Source of the DNA: Streptomyces sp. NBC_01707
GTDB lineage: Bacteria; Actinomycetota; Actinomycetes; Streptomycetales; Streptomycetaceae
Direction of reading: 5' to 3'
Assembly: GCF_041438805.1 (NCBI RefSeq)
Contig: NZ_CP109190.1
Location: 9,424,001 to 9,488,000, forward strand
Length of the DNA stretch: 64,000 bases
The notes beneath the pieces are model-generated. The model made no database searches. It was not told the DNA's origin and saw nothing but the letters and a program-made list of their open reading frames with translations. The position numbers and the translations under genes were made by a program. Positions 1-7,444 of the stretch are shown piece by piece; position 1 is the first letter of the stretch, and the number at the start of each line of letters is the position of its first letter.

Positions 1-522
1 CGTCGGCTCGTCGAGGAAGATGATCCGCGGGCCGCCGACCAGCGTCATCGCGAGGTCGAGGCGGCGCTTCATGCCGCCGGAGTAGGTCGAGGCGGGCTTC
101 TTCGCGGCCTCCGCCAGGTCGAAGCGCTCCAGGAGTTCGGCGGCGGTACGCCGTCCCTCCCGCTTGGAGAGGTGGTGCAGGTCCGCCATGAGGAGCATGT
201 TCTCCTCGCCGGTGATCAGGCCGTCGACGGCGGAGAACTGGCCGGTGACACCGATCGCGGCACGGACCGCCTGTGGGTCGGCGGCCAGGTCGTGGCCGCC
301 GACGTGCAGGTCACCGGCGTCGGCGGTGATGAGCGTGGACAGGATCTTCACGACGGTGGTCTTGCCGGCGCCGTTCGGCCCGAGCAGCGCGAACACGGAC
401 CCGGCCGGGATGCGCAGATCGATACCGTCGAGGACGACCTTGTCGCCGTATGACTTGCGTAGCCCGACAGCGGAAACCGCGGTCGGCGGCGGGTGACCGA
501 CACCAGGACTGGATGTGGGCAT
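1..522 (-). CDS. ABC transporter ATP-binding protein, DrrA-like (C-terminus cut by window edge)
   Basis: The first 174 residues of an ABC transporter ATPase are visible. The protein starts MPTSSPGVGH and has a Walker A motif (GPNGAGKTT), the Q-loop region, a degenerate signature (YSGGMKRRLDLA) and a Walker B region (IIFLDEPT) at the window edge. This arrangement is typical of the daunorubicin-resistance (DrrA) export family, which powers a separate membrane permease. The permease is expected beyond the left edge. The gene lies on the same strand downstream of a PadR regulator and two DUF1048 genes, a common combination in which PadR controls an efflux ABC transporter. No strong ribosome binding site stands directly before the ATG; a GGAAGGAAG run lies about 20 bases upstream. 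The substrate cannot be told. Confidence 0.9.
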   Translation of the reverse strand, partial: MPTSSPGVGHPPPTAVSAVGLRKSYGDKVVLDGIDLRIPAGSVFALLGPNGAGKTTVVKILSTLITADAGDLHVGGHDLAADPQAVRAAIGVTGQFSAVDGLITGEENMLLMADLHHLSKREGRRTAAELLERFDLAEAAKKPASTYSGGMKRRLDLAMTLVGGPRIIFLDEPT

Positions 523-846
523 GACAGGCAAAGGCAAGGTGACTTCCTTCCGGAGGCTGAAGACGCAGGGGGAGTGGAAGCTGTTTCGGCTCGAATCGAG
601 TGGTGGTCCGTGACCACGCGTCACTCGTACCGTCTTGGGGAATGGTGTCGTGCGGCCCGCCGCCGGAGACCCGCCCGCCGGGGGCGCCGGCATGGCTGAG
701 CCAGGTCTCGCCGACCGGCTCAACCACCTCGGTGGACAGGTCTCCGGCGGCTTCTGGTGGCCGGTCGGCCCGTCGCCTGTTCGCGCTGTGCCCTGGCGAA
801 CGAACCGCACGTGCGGGCTACGCCCACCGGCAGGATGCGGCGGGTG
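523..846. other. gene-free stretch
   Basis: No convincing gene, RNA or repeat is visible between the ABC ATPase and the DUF1048 genes. It may hold a second promoter for the ATPase, but none could be pinned down. Confidence 0.5.
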
Positions 847-1173
847 CTACTTCTCGGCCGTGCCGGGCTCCCCGCTGATGGACTCCTGATAGACGTCCGC
901 ATAGGTGCGTGAGTCCTTGATCAGGTCGTCGCAGAACGCGGCGACGTCCGTGCCGATGAGTGCCAAGACCCCCTTGCCCGAGGCAGCGCCCTCCTCGAAG
1001 AAGTCGACGATCCCGGGGAGCAGGGGCCCGTCAGGCAGGTCGATCGGTCCGACCTTGAACAGGTACCTCTGAATCTCCTTGTAGACGATCTGGTAGTCCG
1101 GCGGGAGCGCCTTGACCCGAGCCATGTGCGCCCGCCACTGCTTCTTGCCCTCGATGATGTCCTGGATGCCCAC
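847..1173 (-). CDS. DUF1048 domain protein (downstream copy)
   Basis: This 108-residue protein resembles the DUF1048 family, small helical proteins of unknown function usually encoded beside PadR regulators. The conserved run includes GIQDIIEGKKQWR, a central DYQIVYKEIQRYLF segment and a cysteine-containing FCDDLI helix. It starts with GTG one base after the stop of the upstream DUF1048 gene, with GGGAGG in front, so the two are almost certainly translated together. It has no signal peptide or membrane segment. It looks like a tandem duplicate of its neighbour that has diverged strongly. A role together with the PadR regulator or the ABC transporter is inferred from context only. Confidence 0.8.
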   Translation of the reverse strand: MGIQDIIEGKKQWRAHMARVKALPPDYQIVYKEIQRYLFKVGPIDLPDGPLLPGIVDFFEEGAASGKGVLALIGTDVAAFCDDLIKDSRTYADVYQESISGEPGTAEK

Positions 1174-1174
1174 G

Positions 1175-1531
1175 TCAGCCTCCCAGCCGGCTCAATTTCC
1201 TGGCGACGTTCCTGTTCAACTGCTCGCGCCACCGGTCGCGATAGGTTCGAGCCCCTTCTCCACCGGCCAGCGCCGTGCAAAAGCCTCGAATGTCGTCGCC
1301 GAGCACCTCGTGGACGCTCTGCCCGTCCGCCGCTGTTTCCTCGAGCAGCCCCAGGGCTGCGTCGAGGATCGGCATCAGGTTGCGGCCGGTGAAGCCCCCA
1401 TGGGGAAAGAGATCAACCTTGATCTGTCCCCACGCCGCCCGATATTCGTCCGGCAGGGCCTCGGCCCGGGCTTCGAACGCCTTCCATTCCCTGGTGAGAT
1501 CGCTGCCTGTGATCGTCTCCCAGAAGTTCAT
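1175..1531 (-). CDS. DUF1048 domain protein (upstream copy)
   Basis: This 118-residue DUF1048-type protein starts MNFWETITGS. It shares layout with the next gene: an N-terminal helix, a DEYRAAWGQIKVDLF segment, and an IRGFCTALAGG segment with one cysteine. Longer reading frames extend upstream, but the ATG at 1531 is preferred because GGCGGGAG stands just before it and it overlaps the PadR stop codon in an ATGA arrangement. That overlap shows translational coupling in one operon. The biochemical function of the family is not known. Confidence 0.85.
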   Translation of the reverse strand: MNFWETITGSDLTREWKAFEARAEALPDEYRAAWGQIKVDLFPHGGFTGRNLMPILDAALGLLEETAADGQSVHEVLGDDIRGFCTALAGGEGARTYRDRWREQLNRNVARKLSRLGG

Positions 1532-1854
1532 CTCCCGCCCTCCTTGAGCCTGTCGATGCGTGATGAGACGTACTGCCATTTCGCCCAGAACTTCGCGAGT
1601 TCTTCGCGTCCGGCGTCGTTGAGCGCGTAGAACTTTCGCGGCGGACCGACCCCGGATGGTCGTTTCGTCACCTGGACGAGTCCGTTCCGCTCCAGCCGCA
1701 GCAAGATGGTGTACACCGTCCCCTCGACGACGTCGGCGAAGCCGAGTTCGTTCAGTTGACGGGTGATGGCGTACCCGTAGGTCTCCTCGCCGGCGATGAT
1801 CTCGAGCACGCACCCTTCGAGCGTGCCCTTCAGCATCTCCGTCAGGTCGTCCAT
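1528..1854 (-). CDS. PadR family transcriptional regulator
   Basis: This 108-residue protein starts MDDLTEMLKG and has the PadR winged helix-turn-helix fold: a helix-turn-helix with YGYAITRQLNELGF, then EGTVYTILLRLERNGLV, then a wing with PRKFYALNDAGREEL. PadR proteins are small dimeric repressors, often of efflux pumps. The start at 1854 is chosen over a longer frame because GAGGAGG lies upstream and the fold begins there. It heads an operon with two DUF1048 genes and probably the ABC ATPase. A palindrome lies just upstream over the likely transcription start, so autorepression is likely. The inducing ligand is unknown. Confidence 0.92.
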   Translation of the reverse strand: MDDLTEMLKGTLEGCVLEIIAGEETYGYAITRQLNELGFADVVEGTVYTILLRLERNGLVQVTKRPSGVGPPRKFYALNDAGREELAKFWAKWQYVSSRIDRLKEGGR

Positions 1855-1876
1855 CGCTAGTCCTCCTCGGCCGCAT

Positions 1877-1894
1877 CGGTACTGCGTAGTACCG
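1877..1894. promoter_or_regulatory. probable PadR operator and promoter
   Basis: Perfect inverted repeat CGGTACT-GCGT-AGTACCG. A minus-strand -10-like TATAGT lies at 1901-1906, so the palindrome covers the expected transcription start of the padR operon. The size and layout fit a PadR autorepression site; binding is inferred. Confidence 0.6.
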
Positions 1895-1902
1895 AGTACC
1901 AC

Positions 1903-2521
1903 TATACGGTATCACCGAGTAGTGGAGGTTGTCAGCGATCGGCGAACACGGACCGGACTCTGCGATCTGCGATCTGCCAGCGAAGGAAGAGATCCGGTGT
2001 GACGTGGACCTCGGTCCACTGGTGTTCGAAGGGGACTTCACCGATCGCGACGCCGCGCGCCAAACCTCCGCCGGCAGTCTTGCCTTGTGCGGTCTCGGCG
2101 CCTCCCCCTGACCCCAACATGCGCAATTTGACGGACAATTGGCAGGACAGGGACGCGCATTCATCGTCACGGCCGGCGCCTGCGCCGGTGCCGTCCCTGT
2201 CGCCAATGAGCCGGAAGCCTGGATGCCGGTCCCCGCCCCTGGGCCGAGCGCGAGCCCACCACCGGCCAGCCCGTCAGCCGCCGGGGCGTGCCGGTGGTGG
2301 GGCCTCTCACGCGTGGTGACGGTGTGTGGGGGTGGGGGCAGCCTTCGGGTGCTTCAACGGGAGGGGCGGCGGTGGGGTGGCCGACATGGGGCGAGAAGGA
2401 GTGCCATCGGGACCGCGACATCCATCCCGCTGACGGCCAGGTCATGGCCCTGGCGGGCCCGTACGAGTAGTGGCGTGACCCGGATATCGACAATGACGAC
2501 GACACCCGGCCGCGTGGCTGA
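1903..2521. other. gene-free stretch
   Basis: About 620 bases between the PadR promoter and the end of the DUF429 gene. Open frames here have atypical composition and match nothing I recognise. Confidence 0.4.
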
Positions 2522-3313
2522 TCATCCGGTGGACGTCGAACGCTGCATCGGAGCCACGTCTTCGTGGTGCGGCAACAGTGCCAACGACCCCGGGACCGGC
2601 AGGTGGATCCAGCCCTCGATTCGGGCGTCGTCGAGCTGTGCCACCTCGGGGCACGCGGTCAGGCCGCAGGCCACCGCACGCGCTGTCAACGCGCATACCA
2701 GCGCGTCGAAGGCATGCTCATTCACGTCGTAGGCGCGCATCGTCGGCGCGTCGCACCGCAGCCATGGCGTGGCGGCAAGCAGGGCATCCATCCGTCGGGG
2801 GCCGTCGAGAAGCTCCCAGCGGTGCCGGGATGCCTTCGGGTACACCTCGGCGATGGGCCCACGTCCCGTCCGGTCGACACGAACGCCGCGACGGTTGAGC
2901 TCGTCCTCCAGGTGAGCCCACCGTGCCACCATGGCGCCGATCCGGTCAAAGGGAGCCGGTAGCGGCGGCTTGACCGGGTGGATCTGGTCACGCACGATCC
3001 GGTCTGTCAGTCGGTACCGTAAGCAGTCCTTCCGGTAGCGCTCGCTGTCCTGGCCACGGCCCGGCCATGGGCCCCCGACGAGATGCACCCCGACCGCGCG
3101 CACAAACTCGGCCGGCCACCCGAACGGCGTGTCGACGCCGGCCTGGTCACCGGGACGCAGCCCTGAGAGCTCGTTGAGCAGCACGTCATCAGTGCACTTG
3201 AGTGCGGGTGGCCCGACCACGGCCATTCCGTCCTCCGTCCACTCCAACACCGACATCGCCGTTTTCGAACGGTCAGCCGACAGATCGATCCCCACCGTGC
3301 GCATGCCGCCCAT
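2522..3313 (-). CDS. DUF429 domain protein
   Basis: This 263-residue protein is a DUF429 family member. The N-terminus reads RTVGIDLSADRSKTA, resembling the first nucleotide-binding strand of RNase H-like folds. Conserved pieces follow: VDTPFGWP, RYRLTDRIVRDQ, and AYDVNEHAFDALVCALTARA near the C-terminus, a typical end motif of the family. The family is thought to have a nuclease-like fold, but no enzyme activity has been established. The ATG at 3304 (MRTVG) is an equally plausible start. It stands alone between gene-free stretches. Confidence 0.8.
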   Translation of the reverse strand: MGGMRTVGIDLSADRSKTAMSVLEWTEDGMAVVGPPALKCTDDVLLNELSGLRPGDQAGVDTPFGWPAEFVRAVGVHLVGGPWPGRGQDSERYRKDCLRYRLTDRIVRDQIHPVKPPLPAPFDRIGAMVARWAHLEDELNRRGVRVDRTGRGPIAEVYPKASRHRWELLDGPRRMDALLAATPWLRCDAPTMRAYDVNEHAFDALVCALTARAVACGLTACPEVAQLDDARIEGWIHLPVPGSLALLPHHEDVAPMQRSTSTG

Positions 3314-4268
3314 GGTGGCAGGTCCTGCATGCGCGCAGTCCTTGGATGCCGCTGCCAGCCGCGGTCAACTGGATGCCACCGGGCGGAAATTGCTGGAGCA
3401 GTACTGATCACCGGCTGCCAACACCTCGTACAGGGCGGGTGGTTCCCTGCTCTGCGGGAGAACCAGTGATCCCGTTGAGCCCTGTGACCTGTGGAGATCG
3501 TGGAGCGATCCTCGCTGCCCCTTGCACGGTCCTCCGCCGCGATCAAGCCGGTTCAGGGAAGGACACCTGCCGGATTGCGCACGCTGTGACGCAGACGGGC
3601 GGCGTCCCGGCTGGGAGGCGCGCCGAACTGGCGGCGGTACTCCCGGCTGACCAGGCGTTCGCCTGCAGCCCCACGAATCTCCCACCCTTCGAGTACGTGA
3701 CGGGCATCAGCAGGGCGTGACACGGCGCCGGCGAGCAGGAGAGTGCGATCTCCAACCTTGGAGCGCCTGCGGTTGGTCGGGAAGACGGTTCCGCCGAAGT
3801 CGGCTCTTGCTCTTCTGCGCTGGTCTCGTCCTCGATCAGGCCGTAGAGGAGGTCGGTCTTCGTGGGCGCTGCCCGCGGCCGGCCCGGTGGCCGGGGCGCG
3901 GGTCACCGGGGGGCAGATGCAGATCTGCTCGGCGAAGGCCTCCACCTCGAAGTGGTCCGTATCGTTGCCGCCAGTCCTTCCCCCGGTGACAGTCCCGGAG
4001 CGGCCGCCCGGGCGTCCGGGCTCGGCTACCGGGTGCAGAAGCGGTCCGGGATTGATCTTGTGTTCCGGCCGCCGGGGAGCGGTCTAGGGCTTGGCGGCTC
4101 TGCACGCACGGGTCGCCTCGCTGGTCGCGGCGGCTCAAGGTCGAGACTGGGAGGGCGGGCCTGTGGACAGCGTCCGGTGCCGGCCGGGGAGAAATCTGCT
4201 CCGGGCCGTTCTCCGGCAGTGAACTAGGAACGTCCGCCATCGAAGTCGGACCGGCTGTGACGAGTGAG
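3314..4268. other. stretch without a recognisable gene
   Basis: Several frames of 90-130 codons run through this 950-base stretch on both strands, but none has a recognisable domain or a convincing start. A minus-strand frame (3553-3945) has one protein-like segment around GDRTLLLAGAVSRP. It may be the remnant of a decayed gene, without identification. Confidence 0.35.
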
Positions 4269-4817
4269 TCAGGCTCCGGAGAGTTCTGATCGAGATGGGC
4301 GCGCCCCAGGGCTGGGTCCGAGGACTGTGTTGTCCTCGGTATCCGGCGGCTTCGGCAGCAGGCTGTGCATCAGCGCGCAGTCGTGCGAGCCCTCCAGGCC
4401 CTTGATGGCTCGGGTGACGGCTTCGGCCAGCGCGCCGGAGGCTTCTCGAAGGAGCTGCTGTGCCTTTTCGGTGAGCGTCACCTGGATGCCCCGTCGGTCG
4501 CCGCAGGCGGTGCTGCGGGTGATCAGTCCGGCGTGCTGGAGGCAGGCGACCTGGTAGGTGAGCCGAGTCTTGGGGCGGCCGAGGCGTTCGGCGATCTGCG
4601 TCATGCGCAGGCCGGTGGCAGGCCCGTCGGCCAGAAGGCACAGCACGAGGAACTCGTCGTGGGAAACCCCGAGCGTCTCCTTCACGCGGGAACGCAGTTG
4701 CTGCTCGATCGCGCCGGCCGCGGCCAGCAGCCCCATCCAGGCCCGCAGTTCGGGCGGCAGCAAGGCGGACTCGCCGGTCGCGTCACGTCCGGGCAGGTCG
4801 GCGGGGAGGGTGGCCAT
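4269..4817 (-). CDS. MarR family transcriptional regulator
   Basis: This 182-residue protein has a MarR winged helix fold at about residues 25-150. Features are an LLAAAGAIEQQL dimerisation helix, HDEFLVLCLLADGP, a recognition region LRMTQIAERLGRPKTRLTYQVACLQHAGLI and a wing with DRRGIQVTLTEKAQQLL. The last 30 residues are a disordered tail. MarR proteins are dimeric repressors that often sense phenolic or oxidising compounds. It is divergent from a YceI gene, with two near-identical palindromes between them, so it probably represses both itself and YceI. Confidence 0.92.
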   Translation of the reverse strand: MATLPADLPGRDATGESALLPPELRAWMGLLAAAGAIEQQLRSRVKETLGVSHDEFLVLCLLADGPATGLRMTQIAERLGRPKTRLTYQVACLQHAGLITRSTACGDRRGIQVTLTEKAQQLLREASGALAEAVTRAIKGLEGSHDCALMHSLLPKPPDTEDNTVLGPSPGARPSRSELSGA

Positions 4818-4838
4818 GGTGCCCCAGTGTACCTGTTG

Positions 4839-4850
4839 TTCAAATTTGGA
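4839..4850. promoter_or_regulatory. MarR operator, copy 1
   Basis: TTCAAATTTGGA, one mismatch from the perfect palindrome 33 bases further right. It lies 22 bases upstream of the MarR start codon. The sites are about three helical turns apart, so two dimers could bind the same face of the DNA. Confidence 0.65.
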
Positions 4851-4871
4851 GTATCGGCTAGCCTCCAGTCA

Positions 4872-4883
4872 TCCAAATTTGGA
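4872..4883. promoter_or_regulatory. MarR operator, copy 2
   Basis: TCCAAATTTGGA, a perfect 12-base palindrome in the intergenic space between the MarR and YceI genes. It is an AT-rich island in GC-rich DNA, as expected for an operator. Confidence 0.65.
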
Positions 4884-4952
4884 CGACTGGAGGGAAGGCA
4901 TCGCGCCCCGCCCCCGTTCCACCCAGCTCAGGCATCCCATCAGGGGGACCGC

Positions 4953-5468
4953 ATGTCCATGGCAGTCGAAACCGGAACCTGGCAGCTCGACCCCACCCGT
5001 TCCACCGTCGGCGTCCGGCACAAGACGATGTGGGGCATGGTCACCGTGAAGGGCACCTTCACCGGTCTCACAGGCGGGGGCGAGGTGGGCCCCGACGGTT
5101 CCGCCAGCGGTTCGATCACCCTGGACGCCACCTCCCTGGACACCAAGAACGCCAAGCGCGACACGCACCTGCGGTCCGCCGACTTCTTCGATGCGGATCG
5201 GCACCCCGAGCTCACCTTCGCCGTGCACAGCGCGACTCCGGCGGACGACAGGACGGTCCAGGTCGCCGGTCAGCTGACCGCGCGGGGCATCAGCCGCCCA
5301 CAGTCCTTGACCGCGCACCTCACCGAGGCGAGCACCGAAGCAGTCACGCTCACGGCGGAGTTCACCGTGGACCGGGAACAGTTCGGCATGGGCTGGAACC
5401 AGCTGGGCATGATACGCGGCGCAACCACCGTCACCGCATCCCTCCACTTCGTCCGCGCGACGTCATGA
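4953..5468 (+). CDS. YceI family protein
   Basis: This 171-residue protein is a YceI-like lipocalin-fold protein. It shows the family pattern: GTWQLDPTRSTVGVRHKTMWGMVTV at the start, a central KRDTHLRSADFFDADRHPELTF block, and the GLTLxG-like strands to the end. Family members bind isoprenoid quinones or other amphiphiles in a beta-barrel. There is no signal peptide, so it is probably cytoplasmic, like many actinobacterial copies. The start at 4953 is set by AGGGGG seven bases upstream, although the frame stays open to 4365. The divergent MarR gene and shared operators suggest regulation by that protein. Confidence 0.93.
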   Translation: MSMAVETGTWQLDPTRSTVGVRHKTMWGMVTVKGTFTGLTGGGEVGPDGSASGSITLDATSLDTKNAKRDTHLRSADFFDADRHPELTFAVHSATPADDRTVQVAGQLTARGISRPQSLTAHLTEASTEAVTLTAEFTVDREQFGMGWNQLGMIRGATTVTASLHFVRATS

Positions 5469-5677
5469 GGGGGGCCCGCTCAAAGGGCGTGCCTCTTTGA
5501 TGTGTCGGCCAGCCGATCGGATAAGCCTGTTCGTTTAGTGATCACTGATGCGATGTGAGATCGGATCGAGCCGTCGATGCCGGCCGATCCGGTCCGCGGA
5601 AGGCGGTGGGCCGAACACCGCCGCAGGTTTCGTCCAGCCCCGCATGACGACACCGGCGATCACGAGGAAGCGGATGC

Positions 5678-6046
5678 ATGAGACCCCTCTCGGAAATGAC
5701 CGAACGCGAGTACTTCGCCAGCGTCGGCCAACGTCCCGGCATGTTCGTCGGCAAGACCTCCTTCCACATGCTGACGGCATTCTTGACTGGCTATGACCAG
5801 CACGCCCTACGGCACGGCGGCCACGGACTCGCCGGCTGTCACGACTGGCTCGTTTCCCGCCGCGGGAGCGACTGCAATCACGCCTGGCCCGGCCAGGTCC
5901 TCCACATCGCTCTCCCGAACGGCTGGGACGACATCTGGAACCTCCCGCATGAGGACGACCAAGGCGCGATCAAGGTTCTGTTCGAGCTCCTCGACGAGTT
6001 CGCGGCCGAGCGCGAAGCAGCACAGGGCGCACAATCCTCGGATTGA
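5678..6046 (+). CDS. conserved hypothetical protein
   Basis: This 122-residue acidic protein starts MRPLSEMTEREYFASVGQRP. It has the segments GMFVGKTSFHMLTAFLTGYDQHALRHGG and WDDIWNLPHEDDQGAIKVLFELLDEFAAE. I believe similar small proteins occur widely in Streptomyces, but no function is known to me. There is no signal peptide or membrane helix. Codon use has the strong G/C third-position bias of real genes. A further small gene follows 97 bases downstream on the same strand and may be co-transcribed. Confidence 0.65.
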   Translation: MRPLSEMTEREYFASVGQRPGMFVGKTSFHMLTAFLTGYDQHALRHGGHGLAGCHDWLVSRRGSDCNHAWPGQVLHIALPNGWDDIWNLPHEDDQGAIKVLFELLDEFAAEREAAQGAQSSD

Positions 6047-6143
6047 CTGAGGCACCTGGCCGCACCGCGCCTCGGTCAGGACGACCCACTGCTGGACATG
6101 GCCACGACGTGGTTCACCTTCACCGAGACGGGACAGACGACCG

Positions 6144-6579
6144 GTGACGGCCGCCGTGGGCGCAGACGAAAACGACCACGTCTCCTACGCCGGTGCGCTG
6201 CTCGATGCCCTCGTCGCCGACCCAGGACTCCAGCGCCTCAGTCAGTGGCGCGCACCGGAGTTCCCCGAGGCATCGGAAGCCGAGATCGATTCCCTCGTCG
6301 CGAAATCCACCGAGATCGCCGACAGCTACGGCGTCGGGCTCACCTTGGCCACCGACCTGATGATGATCGCGCTCGGCGCCGCGATGGCCTGGAATGCCAC
6401 AGCTGAACGCATCCGCAACCCGCTCGGCGAACCCGAAGAGCAGCGCACCGCCGTCCGCTGTGCCGCCCGTGGACCCGGTGCCCTCGCTGTCGACGCTTCT
6501 GCGCACGGTGCGCCGGGACCTGATCACGGGGGAGTGGGACGGCCTGACCGCGGGCCCGGATGACCGCTCGAGCTCATGA
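6144..6579 (+). pseudogene. small hypothetical gene with a probable frameshift
   Basis: Translation from GTG at 6144 gives a coherent helical protein with DHVSYAGALLDALVADPGL and EAEIDSLVAKSTEIADSYG as far as about 6455. From there the frame with normal codon use is the next one, ending STLLRTVRRDLITGEWDGL with a stop at 6579. The original gene was therefore probably about 144 codons and has lost or gained a base near 6455-6465. I do not recognise the family. If the shift is not real the product would simply be 139 residues with an odd tail. Confidence 0.45.
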
Positions 6580-6693
6580 TGTGTTCGGCACACGACCTGC
6601 GAAATGGCCCCTGTCCCGTCCGGCCTGCACCGTCACAGTAGTTCGGAACGGCCGACCGACAGCCTGCCCACCGGACTGCACCCCGCACTCACC

Positions 6694-6707
6694 TACGATC
6701 GACCGCG
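6694..6707 (+). promoter_or_regulatory. -10 box for a leaderless transcript
   Basis: TACGAT at 6694-6699 is followed seven bases later by the GTG start of the response regulator gene. That places the predicted transcription start on the start codon, so the mRNA would be leaderless, a common arrangement in actinobacteria. Confidence 0.55.
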
Positions 6708-7444
6708 TGTGCGCAAACGTCATCGTCGCCGAAGACGACAAGAAGCAGGCTGAACTCGTACGCCGTTACCTCGAACGCGAGGGCCACGCGGTCACGGTCG
6801 TCGGGGACGGTCTCGCCGCCCTCGACGAGGTGCGGCACGGTCAGCCCGACCTGCTCGTCCTCGATGTGATGATGCCGCGGGCGGACGGGCTCGATGTGGT
6901 GCGTGTCCTGCGCGCCGAGCACCGGGAGCTGGCGGTGCTGATGCTGACGGCCCGGACCACCGAGGACGATCTGTTGCTGGGCCTCGACCTGGGCGCGGAC
7001 GACTACATGAGCAAGCCGTACAGCCCGCGCGAACTGATGGCCCGGGTCCGTACGCTTCTGCGCCGCACGAATCGGCCGGAACAGGCGAACCCCGCCCCGG
7101 AAGCCGTGGATGAGGTGCTCAGCGTAGGCGCAATCAGGGTGGACACCGCCCGGCACGAGATATCGGTCGACGGCACGGCGGTGGAATGCACGCCGGGCGA
7201 ATTCCGTATTCTCGCCGCGATGGCCGCCGAGCCCGAGCGCGTTTTCAGCAGACAGCGGCTCCTCGCGGAGCTGCACGGCTTCGACCGGTACATCAGCACC
7301 CGCACGGTCGACGTGCACATCATGAACCTGCGCAAGAAGATCGAGCCCGCGCCGCGCAAGCCGACCCGGCTGCTCACCGTCTTCGGCGTGGGTTACAAGC
7401 TGACCGACCCTGCCGCCACGAGGGCGTCCCGTGCCTCGTCGTAG
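6707..7444 (+). CDS. OmpR/PhoB family response regulator
   Basis: This 245-residue regulator has a receiver domain and a winged helix DNA-binding domain. Receiver residues are E9 and D10 in the acid pocket, the phosphoacceptor D53 (LLVLDVMMP), T81 and K103 (SKPYSP). The output domain spans about 140-235 and contains TPGEFRILAAMAAEP and TVDVHIMNLRKKIEP. The open frame reaches back to 6560, but the GTG at 6707 is preferred because the receiver domain begins there and a -10 box sits at leaderless spacing. The gene overlaps the sensor kinase gene by 14 bases. Its targets may be the surface protein and sortase genes just downstream. Confidence 0.93.
   Translation: MCANVIVAEDDKKQAELVRRYLEREGHAVTVVGDGLAALDEVRHGQPDLLVLDVMMPRADGLDVVRVLRAEHRELAVLMLTARTTEDDLLLGLDLGADDYMSKPYSPRELMARVRTLLRRTNRPEQANPAPEAVDEVLSVGAIRVDTARHEISVDGTAVECTPGEFRILAAMAAEPERVFSRQRLLAELHGFDRYISTRTVDVHIMNLRKKIEPAPRKPTRLLTVFGVGYKLTDPAATRASRASS

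Noticed and set aside
2139..2732. 197-codon plus-strand frame as a gene
   Set aside because: Low-complexity composition, no domain, and it overlaps the clear DUF429 gene on the other strand.
3553..3945. 130-codon minus-strand frame as a gene
   Set aside because: Only one protein-like segment and no start signal or family; left as a possible remnant.
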